Below, one piece after another: positions 1-4,659 of a stretch of DNA of 7,983 nt (positions are counted from its first letter, which is position 1; each line of letters opens with the position of its first letter). The translations under genes were made by a program, and so were the position numbers. The notes under the pieces were generated by a model that was not told the origin of the DNA, searched no databases, and was given only the letters and a program-made list of their open reading frames with translations. The DNA is from Roseburia sp. GTDB taxonomy: Bacteria > Bacillota > Clostridia > Lachnospirales > Lachnospiraceae. Location of the stretch: assembly GCA_017626625.1 (NCBI GenBank), contig JAGAIK010000692.1, forward strand, positions 1 to 7,983, read 5' to 3'.

Positions 1-1
1 A

Positions 2-58
2 CAGGGCTCGGTGAAAGCGGAGGAACGGGAGCTGATGGAGTTGCTGCAGAATAGATAG
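2..58 (+). CDS. 3' end of an unidentified protein (partial)
   Basis: The window opens inside a reading frame that closes with TAG at 56-58 and gives an 18-residue, charged, helix-like tail ending ELMELLQNR. This looks more protein-like than the competing frame, which ends at a TAG at 52-54 and is rich in glycine. Only the tail is visible, so no family can be named. The serine hydrolase gene on the same strand starts 60 bases downstream with no obvious terminator between, so co-transcription is possible. The frame choice is inferred from composition only. Confidence 0.45.
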   Translation, partial: QGSVKAEERELMELLQNR

Positions 59-118
59 AGAGTATCAAAGTTCTGCGAGTAAGGAAATCAACATTTTTAT
101 AGAGGAGAAGGATAGATT

Positions 119-1291
119 GTGTTAAGCGAAAAGTTAAAACAGGAATTAATTCGTGCAGTAGAGCGCGGAGAAGTGGCAGGAGCGAATATCCTCATTTTGA
201 AGGACGGAAAAGAAGCGGCGTACGCCCAGGCGGGATATGCGGATTTAGAAGAAAAGAGACATTTTGAGCGGGACACCATCACAAGGCTCTATTCCATGAC
301 AAAGCCAGTGACCTCCGCTGCGGCGATGGCGCTGATGGAGCGCGGGCTGTTAGACTTAGGGGCAAATGTGCAGGAGTTTCTGCCGGGCTTTCAGAATGCC
401 ATGGTGGCGGGAGAAGAGGGGCTTGTGCCGGTGCGCCGTCCGGTGCGTATTCAGGACTTGCTGCAGATGACCTCCGGGCTGGTTTACGGCGGTGCAGCCC
501 CCTGCATCAGCTATTCCGAAACCGAAAAATTATTTGAGGAAATCAAAGCCAGACTTTTCGGGGAAGAGGCTTTGGGGACGGTGGAGATTGCGAACCGCTT
601 AGGACAGATACCGCTGGCATTTCAGCCGGGCAGCGCATGGCAGTACGGGACATCTGCGGATGTGCTGGGAGCGGTGATTGAGGTAATCAGCGGAAAACGG
701 TTTGGGGAATTTTTAAGGGAGACCTTTTTTGAACCTCTGGAGATGGAAGACACGGCATTTTATGTGCCGGAGGAAAAACAGTCCCGGTTGGCGAAAGTAT
801 ATGAGCGGACGGCGGAGGGGCTGGCATTATATACCCAAAGCCATCTGGGTATCATGAATACCATGGAAAAACAGCCGGCGTTTGAATCCGGCGGCGCAGG
901 ACTTGCCTCCACCATGGACGATTACTCCCATTTTGCCGCAATGCTGATGGCGCAGGGAACATATAAAGGAAGAGAGATTTTAAAACCGCAGACGGTGCGC
1001 TTTATGACCGGAGGGGAGCTTTTAAGCTGGCAGCAGGAGGTCTTTGACCACAACTGGGACAGCCTGGGAGGGTATACCTACGGCAATCTTATGCGGGTGG
1101 CAAAGGAGCCGGGCAAGACATTTTTCATGGCAACGGAGGGGGAATACGGCTGGGACGGCTGGCTGGGGGACTATTTCAGCAACAGCCCGAAAAACGGAAT
1201 TACCATATTGATTTCCCAGCAGCTTCGGGACGCAGGAACCACCTCCCTCACCAGACGGCTGAAAAACATCGTCTGGAGCGAGCTGGCGTAA
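119..1291 (+). CDS. Serine hydrolase of the beta-lactamase class C / EstB-type esterase fold
   Basis: This 390-residue protein belongs to the penicillin-binding-protein-like serine hydrolases (Pfam Beta-lactamase), which cleave esters, amides or beta-lactams through an acyl-serine intermediate. Visible motifs are S59-M-T-K62 (nucleophile and general base), the second-box tyrosine in Y176-G-T-S followed by DVLG, and a C-terminal EYGWDGWLGDYF segment around residues 342-353. That segment matches the GxxGWxGxxGT region often seen in this family instead of a classical KTG box. There is no signal peptide or membrane anchor, so it is probably cytoplasmic and more likely an esterase or peptidase-like enzyme than a resistance beta-lactamase. 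The start is GTG: an in-frame TAG at 113-115 closes the frame immediately upstream, and AGAGGAGAAGG at 101-111 serves as ribosome site. The substrate cannot be told from sequence. The VWA-like gene follows after 19 bases, suggesting an operon. Confidence 0.9.
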   Translation: MLSEKLKQELIRAVERGEVAGANILILKDGKEAAYAQAGYADLEEKRHFERDTITRLYSMTKPVTSAAAMALMERGLLDLGANVQEFLPGFQNAMVAGEEGLVPVRRPVRIQDLLQMTSGLVYGGAAPCISYSETEKLFEEIKARLFGEEALGTVEIANRLGQIPLAFQPGSAWQYGTSADVLGAVIEVISGKRFGEFLRETFFEPLEMEDTAFYVPEEKQSRLAKVYERTAEGLALYTQSHLGIMNTMEKQPAFESGGAGLASTMDDYSHFAAMLMAQGTYKGREILKPQTVRFMTGGELLSWQQEVFDHNWDSLGGYTYGNLMRVAKEPGKTFFMATEGEYGWDGWLGDYFSNSPKNGITILISQQLRDAGTTSLTRRLKNIVWSELA

Positions 1292-1310
1292 GTACGAAAG
1301 GAAGAAAGAA

Positions 1311-1829
1311 ATGAACAAATCACCGGTTTTTCTGAAAACTTTTAAAAATACAGTAGAGCGCATTCTTCATGTGCCGGGAAATTATACCGGGCAGATATTG
1401 GAGATGGCGGTGGTTATTGACGGTAGCCTGAGCCGTGAGCAGGTGGCGGACTATCTGCCGGAGCTGCTGGGGACACTGAAAATCCACAGTGAAGTGTTCC
1501 GCAATGTGCGGCTGAACGTGGTGCAGTGGCAGGGAGATGAAAACATTACGTGTAAAGTCAGTCCGATGTCCATGGTGCAGCTAAGCAGCTATTATGAAGA
1601 TTATCAGCAGCAACTCTGCAAAAAGAGCTTTGAAAAGTTAATTTCTTATTTAAGATTATTCCAGGCGCGGGCAAAACTCATTATTCTATTGACGGATGGA
1701 AAATATCAGGTGGAGCAGGAGGAACTGCTGCAGCGTGCCATGCAGCCTTTTCTGGAAAAGAAGCTCATGCAGGTGGTTCTCACCGGAGACGGGGCGGATA
1801 TCCGTTACCGGACAGAGAGAGTCGTGTAA
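1311..1829 (+). CDS. Small VWA-like (von Willebrand factor A) domain protein with MIDAS motif
   Basis: The 172-residue product has the alternating strand/helix pattern of a von Willebrand A domain. Strand 1 (MAVVID, 32-37) runs into D37-G-S39-L-S41, the D-x-S-x-S metal-ion-dependent adhesion site. A second strand (VRLNVVQW, 66-73) and a third (KLIILLTDG, 122-130) carry the T128-D129-G130 acidic MIDAS element. A last strand, QVVLTGDGAD (154-163), matches the usual VWA 'vvgiGdgad' segment. No signal peptide or membrane segment is visible, so it is probably an intracellular metal-dependent protein-binding module, the kind often paired with AAA+ ATPases; no ATPase is visible here. AAAGGAAG at 1297-1304 lies 6 bases before the ATG. 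The protein stops abruptly after the last strand, where a final helix is expected, and the next frame encodes a helix-like tail (see findings). The domain call is fairly firm; the biological role is unknown. Confidence 0.75.
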   Translation: MNKSPVFLKTFKNTVERILHVPGNYTGQILEMAVVIDGSLSREQVADYLPELLGTLKIHSEVFRNVRLNVVQWQGDENITCKVSPMSMVQLSSYYEDYQQQLCKKSFEKLISYLRLFQARAKLIILLTDGKYQVEQEELLQRAMQPFLEKKLMQVVLTGDGADIRYRTERVV

Positions 1830-1920
1830 GTTTTTCGATGGGAAGAAAGTGATTGAAAAGCTGTGGGAAACCAGTTATGATAATAGTATTCCTATGAAAA
1901 AGAACGAAAAAATGAAGTGA
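1814..1920 (+). pseudogene. Possible frameshifted C-terminal tail of the VWA-like gene
   Basis: An (AG)4 dinucleotide run at 1814-1821 lies just before the TAA (1827-1829) that ends the VWA-like protein. The next forward frame reads through this point to TGA at 1918-1920. It encodes a charged, helix-like tail containing FFDGKKVIEKLWETSYDN, which resembles the final strand and helix expected at the end of a VWA domain. Restoring one AG unit would join the two frames into a protein of about 202 residues. This is inference from local sequence only. The same stretch also carries a good promoter for aroE, so it could instead simply be non-coding. Confidence 0.3.
1853..1881 (+). promoter_or_regulatory. 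Sigma-A-type promoter for the aroE-aroK cluster
   Basis: TTGAAA at 1853-1858 and TATGAT at 1876-1881 are separated by exactly 17 bases, each one base from the TTGACA/TATAAT consensus. Transcription would start near 1888, leaving a leader of about 75 bases before the aroE ATG at 1963. No attenuator or riboswitch-like structure is evident in the leader. The site makes the dehydrogenase gene the likely first gene of its transcript. Confidence 0.65.
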
Positions 1921-1950
1921 ATACAGGTACTTTAAGAAGTGCCGGACAAA

Positions 1951-1956
1951 AAGGAG
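1951..1956 (+). promoter_or_regulatory. Ribosome binding site fixing the aroE start
   Basis: AAGGAG lies 6 bases before the ATG at 1963. It favours that ATG over an in-frame GTG at 1939, which has no comparable site and would add eight lysine-rich residues not expected in the family. Confidence 0.8.
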
Positions 1957-1962
1957 AAAACA

Positions 1963-2832
1963 ATGGAAAGCAGAATTTCAGGACACACAGGACTTTTGGC
2001 ATTAATCGGCTCTCCGGTGGGACATTCCGGTTCCCCGGCGATGTACAATTACAGCTTTGCGCGTTTGGGCTTAGATTATGCCTATGTGGCATTTGATATC
2101 AAGGTAGAGGAAGTAAAGGACGCTATTGCGGCGATGAAAACCTTTAAAATGCGGGGCTGCAACGTTACCATGCCCTGTAAGACAGAGGCGCTGAAATATA
2201 TGGATGAGCTGTCCCCGGCGGCACGTATCATCGGGGCGGTGAATACGATTGTCAACGACGATGGAAAACTGACGGGATACATTACAGACGGGGAGGGATT
2301 TGTCGCCAATTTAAAAGACCACGGAATTGATATTAAGGGAAAGAAAATTACAGTGGCAGGCGGCGGCGGAGCTGCTACCGCAATTCAGGTACAGTGTGCC
2401 TTAGACGGGGCGAGGGAGATTTCTATTTTCAATATTAAGGACGATTTCTTTGAGCGCACCTTAGCGACAGCGGAGAAAATCAGAAAAGAAGTGCCTACCT
2501 GCATCGTAAATGTATACGATATCGCAGATACAGCGAAAATGACGGAAGAAATCCAGTCCAGTGATATTTTTGCCAACGCCACGATTGTAGGCATGAAGCC
2601 CATGGAAAATGAGAGCGTGGTGAAGGACACATCCGCTTTCCGTCCCGGTCTTGTGGTGGCGGACGCTGTCTATAACCCGGAAGAGACAAGACTGCTCCGG
2701 GAAGCAAAGGAGGCGGGCTGTACCTGTATCAACGGAAAGGGAATGCTGCTGTGGCAGGGCGTTGCGGCATTTAAACTTTACACGGGACAGGATATGCCGG
2801 TGGAAGAAGTAAAAGAGAAATTTTTCAGCTAG
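1963..2832 (+). CDS. aroE: Shikimate dehydrogenase, YdiB-like shikimate/quinate dehydrogenase subgroup
   Basis: The 289-residue enzyme reduces 3-dehydroshikimate to shikimate (reversibly, with NAD(P)H) in the cytoplasm, the fourth step of the shikimate pathway; YdiB relatives also use quinate. Visible family motifs are the substrate-binding H21-S-G-S-P (21-25), NVTMPCK with catalytic K73, GAVNT (91-95), TDG with catalytic D109 (108-110), the dinucleotide loop GGGGAA (133-138), NATIVGMKP (205-213), DAVYNPEET (234-242) and GMLLWQG (260-266). From memory, stretches such as MKP-ENES and GYGMLLWQG of E. coli YdiB match better than classical AroE does. The second-strand cofactor loop reads F156-N-I-K-D-D-F-F, where YdiB has FNRRDEFF, so the arginine often contacting the NADP phosphate is absent. 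It is followed after 9 bases by aroK. It may be this organism's only biosynthetic AroE or a quinate-utilising enzyme; the aroK pairing favours biosynthesis. The symbol reflects pathway role; ydiB is an alternative. Confidence 0.93.
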   Translation: MESRISGHTGLLALIGSPVGHSGSPAMYNYSFARLGLDYAYVAFDIKVEEVKDAIAAMKTFKMRGCNVTMPCKTEALKYMDELSPAARIIGAVNTIVNDDGKLTGYITDGEGFVANLKDHGIDIKGKKITVAGGGGAATAIQVQCALDGAREISIFNIKDDFFERTLATAEKIRKEVPTCIVNVYDIADTAKMTEEIQSSDIFANATIVGMKPMENESVVKDTSAFRPGLVVADAVYNPEETRLLREAKEAGCTCINGKGMLLWQGVAAFKLYTGQDMPVEEVKEKFFS

Positions 2833-2841
2833 GGGGCATTC

Positions 2842-3348
2842 ATGAAAAATATTTATCTGATTGGCTTTATGGGAGCCGGGAAAAGTACCATCGCCAGAGA
2901 ACTGGTGAAAATGAAGGATGCGAAGCGCATTGAGATGGACCAGATGATTGTGGACCAGCAGGGAATGGAAATTTCCGATATTTTTGAAAAATTCGGGGAA
3001 GAGTATTTCCGGGATTTGGAGACGGAGCTGCTCCGTTCTTTTCTGGGAAAGGAAAATATGGTGGTTTCCTGCGGAGGCGGCAGCGTACTGCGGGATGAAA
3101 ATGCGGCGTTAATGAAGGAAAACGGCTGTATCGTACTGCTGAAAGCCACCCCGGAGACGATTTACGAGCGTGTGAAAAACAGTACGGACCGCCCGATTTT
3201 AAACGGGAACATGAACGTGGAGTTTATCCGGGAGCTGATGGAGAAACGGAGAGAGCGCTACGAAACGGTGGCGGACGTCACCATCTGTGTGGACGGAAAA
3301 GAAAAGCAGGAGGTCTGCCGGGAAGTTCTTGCGGCGTTAGGAGAGTAG
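2842..3348 (+). CDS. aroK: Shikimate kinase
   Basis: This 168-residue P-loop kinase phosphorylates shikimate at the 3-hydroxyl using ATP, the step directly after the enzyme encoded upstream. The Walker A loop is GFMGAGKST (8-16) with K14. Shikimate-binding positions are present as D33 (in EMDQMI), R57 (in FRDLE) and the CGGG turn (77-80). The lid arginine is R117 in STDRPIL, and the C-terminal R136-xxx-Y140 motif follows. The usual DxD at residues 31-33 is E-M-D, a conservative change. Length is normal for AroK. AGGGGG at 2831-2836 overlaps the upstream stop codon and lies 5 bases before the ATG, so translation is probably coupled to the dehydrogenase. Confidence 0.95.
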   Translation: MKNIYLIGFMGAGKSTIARELVKMKDAKRIEMDQMIVDQQGMEISDIFEKFGEEYFRDLETELLRSFLGKENMVVSCGGGSVLRDENAALMKENGCIVLLKATPETIYERVKNSTDRPILNGNMNVEFIRELMEKRRERYETVADVTICVDGKEKQEVCREVLAALGE

Positions 3349-3350
3349 CT

Positions 3351-3524
3351 ATGTTCGAGAGAGTGGACTATATTGTGGCGAAAATAGACGGTGATTACGC
3401 CTATTTAAGGCGGGTGGACGCACCGGAGGAAGAGTTAAAATGCGTGGCGCGGGCACTGCTGCCGGAGGCGATCATGGAGGGCAGCCGCCTGGCATATGAA
3501 ATGATGCAGTACACATTGTTATAG
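3351..3524 (+). CDS. DUF3006-like small protein
   Basis: This 57-residue reading frame begins with ATG two bases after the aroK stop. AGGAG at 3339-3343, inside the end of aroK, sits 7 bases upstream. The product begins MFERVDYIVAKIDGDYAYL and later has CVARALLPEAIMEGSRL. This fits the DUF3006 pattern: a short beta protein with a 'vDriEGdyAvle' start, then a 'vpr..LP.g.kEGd.l' second half. The family has no established function that I know of. Position and ribosome site support real translation as the third gene of the aro cluster. The link to aromatic biosynthesis may be no more than co-transcription. Confidence 0.75.
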   Translation: MFERVDYIVAKIDGDYAYLRRVDAPEEELKCVARALLPEAIMEGSRLAYEMMQYTLL

Positions 3525-3564
3525 ACGTTTACATGAGATGAAGTGTTAGAAAGAAGGGCGGGGT

Positions 3565-4164
3565 ATGACTTATTCATTTATGCTGGAGGGCGAATTTCCG
3601 GATGAAACCGTGAAATCCGCCTATGAGCAGATTGAGGGGAAGTTAGAAGAAGCGGAAAATCTCTATTGGAAGCAGCCGAGGGAGTGCGGCATGAAGCTTC
3701 GGGAGGCGGCGGAAACCATCTGCCACTTTTATAATGAATACTATGGCATCGGTTTCCCGGCGGAGACCACCATGGAGCATTATCTGTGCTATACCAGCGA
3801 CGAAGCCCATAACGTTATGGTGAGCCGTTTTTTAAGCAGTGCCAGGAAGGAACAGCGGGACAGGTTAAACAAGCTGAGGGTTTTAGGAGATGACTGTATC
3901 AGCGGAGAGGAAGGTCCTGACCGGGGAATGCGTTATGAGGACCGGATGGCACAGAATGCGGAGAAAATGTTAGATGCCATGATGGAGGTCATCAAGGAAA
4001 TGTGCCGCAGAATTAACGGGAGAACGGATGTGGAAGATTACTGGGTCTATGAGGATAAAATGCCGGGGTATTCTGAGACGGAAGAACGTTTCCCCCAGGA
4101 GAAAGAGCCGGAACCGACGGAAAAAAAGTCTTTCTGGGCGAAGCTTTTCTCCGGGAAAAAATAA
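3565..4164 (+). CDS. Uncharacterised 199-aa helical protein with DUF4145-like core
   Basis: I cannot name this protein. It is hydrophilic and mostly helical. Residues 29-60 (AENLYWKQPREC, then KLREAAETICHFYNEYYG) and 101-150 (LNKLRVLGDD, then a long helix ending EMCRRI) resemble the DUF4145/HsdR N-terminal type of helical domain: 'A..l....P..c...lR.aaE.i' followed by 'l..LR.lGn'. In those relatives it accompanies nucleic-acid or defence proteins, but no such partner is here. After residue 163 the chain becomes acidic and low-complexity (EERFPQEKEPEPTEKK). It ends in SFWAKLFSGKK, a short basic-aromatic tail that could be an amphipathic membrane- or partner-binding peptide. AGAAGGG at 3552-3558 precedes the ATG by 6 bases. 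It is the last gene before the terminator. The domain resemblance is tentative. Confidence 0.75.
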   Translation: MTYSFMLEGEFPDETVKSAYEQIEGKLEEAENLYWKQPRECGMKLREAAETICHFYNEYYGIGFPAETTMEHYLCYTSDEAHNVMVSRFLSSARKEQRDRLNKLRVLGDDCISGEEGPDRGMRYEDRMAQNAEKMLDAMMEVIKEMCRRINGRTDVEDYWVYEDKMPGYSETEERFPQEKEPEPTEKKSFWAKLFSGKK

Positions 4165-4165
4165 G

Positions 4166-4220
4166 AAAAACAGCTACTTGAAAGCAAAGAACGAAAATGC
4201 TTTCAGATAGCTGTTTTTTT
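4166..4220. terminator. Rho-independent, probably bidirectional terminator between convergent genes
   Basis: AACAGCTA-CT-TGAAAGCA (4169-4186) pairs with TGCTTTCA-GA-TAGCTGTT (4198-4215) as two 8-bp stems separated by a 2x2 internal mismatch, with an 11-base loop. It is followed by a T-run to 4220 and preceded by an A-run at 4166-4170. The A-run also gives a T-run in the opposite direction. It begins two bases after the stop of the 199-aa gene and ends nine bases before the stop of the convergent MIF-like gene, so it likely ends both transcripts. Confidence 0.88.
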
Positions 4221-4229
4221 ATGCCGCAA

Positions 4230-4574
4230 TTAAAAGTTGGAACCGTTCCAGCCCCAGTTTCCGGTAGGGTAATAGGAAACATAAATGCGGTTTTGGGGAA
4301 TCCCCAGCTCCTTTTCATAGAGACGGCAGACCTCCCCGGTCATCTTGTCGCAGGCAGCCGCATCCGGAGTGCCGAAAAGCTTCACTTCCACATAGGCAGT
4401 ATCGCCGTTCTGGTTTCCCTGAAAATACAGGTTCGCCTTGTCGGTATATCCGGTCATAATCCAGTTCTCCCCTTTGCCGAGGCAGGAAGAGGTGATGGAG
4501 TTTAAGGACGCCGTTAAACTGTCGCATTTTGCTTTATCAAGAGTTACGGTAGTCTGTGTGTGGATAAATGGCAT
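4230..4574 (-). CDS. MIF / tautomerase-superfamily protein (phenylpyruvate tautomerase-related)
   Basis: The 114-residue product starts MPFIHTQTTV, putting a proline directly after the initiator methionine as in all MIF/4-oxalocrotonate tautomerase enzymes, where the free N-terminal proline is the catalytic base. The C-terminal half NRIYVSYYPTGNWGWNGSNF (95-114) matches the MIF ending 'drvYInYyd...GWN.StF'. K34 lies near the position of the MIF active-site lysine (K32). The MIF N97 position appears to be serine (S100), while the adjacent tyrosine Y98 is kept. Length is that of MIF (about 115), not of the short 60-residue tautomerases. A longer frame from 4619 exists, but the strong ribosome site and the Met-Pro start fix translation at 4574. 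There is no signal peptide. Likely activity is keto-enol tautomerisation of phenylpyruvate-like compounds; the true substrate is unknown. Confidence 0.85.
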   Translation of the reverse strand: MPFIHTQTTVTLDKAKCDSLTASLNSITSSCLGKGENWIMTGYTDKANLYFQGNQNGDTAYVEVKLFGTPDAAACDKMTGEVCRLYEKELGIPQNRIYVSYYPTGNWGWNGSNF

Positions 4575-4580
4575 AAAAAA

Positions 4581-4588
4581 TCCTCCTT
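4581..4588 (-). promoter_or_regulatory. Ribosome binding site of the MIF-like gene
   Basis: On the minus strand AAGGAGGA ends 6 bases before the ATG at 4574. This near-perfect anti-SD match selects the Met-Pro start over the in-frame start at 4619, which would place 15 extra residues before the catalytic proline and lies upstream of the predicted transcription start. Confidence 0.88.
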
Positions 4589-4609
4589 GTGTTGAAATGT
4601 CTGTAAAAA

Positions 4610-4638
4610 ATCCTAGCACGAATTGTACGCATTGTCAA
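4610..4638 (-). promoter_or_regulatory. Sigma-A-type promoter of the MIF-like gene
   Basis: Read on the minus strand, a perfect TTGACA (4638-4633) is followed after exactly 17 bases by TAGGAT (4615-4610). Transcription would begin near 4603 and give a leader of about 29 bases. The -35 box lies inside a short imperfect inverted repeat (AATTG at 4621-4625 and CAATT at 4636-4640) that could be an operator. The gene can therefore be expressed independently of the ABC genes upstream. Confidence 0.7.
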
Positions 4639-4659
4639 TTTATGGGGCAGTCCCGGCAT

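Noticed and set aside
59..118. Promoter for the serine hydrolase gene
   Set aside because: A TTTATA-like element near 96-101 lacks a convincing -35 box at 16-18 bases, so no promoter is called.
1022..1363. Minus-strand 113-codon frame across the serine hydrolase/VWA junction
   Set aside because: It is antisense to two supported genes and spans their intergenic ribosome site.
1830..1852. Terminator after the VWA-like gene
   Set aside because: No inverted repeat with a following T-run was found before the aroE promoter.
1939..1962. Upstream in-frame GTG start for the shikimate dehydrogenase
   Set aside because: It has no good ribosome site and adds eight charged residues, whereas the ATG at 1963 has AAGGAG at 6 bases.
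4575..4619. 15-residue N-terminal extension of the MIF-like protein
   Set aside because: It would bury the catalytic proline, includes the ribosome site itself and starts upstream of the predicted transcription start.
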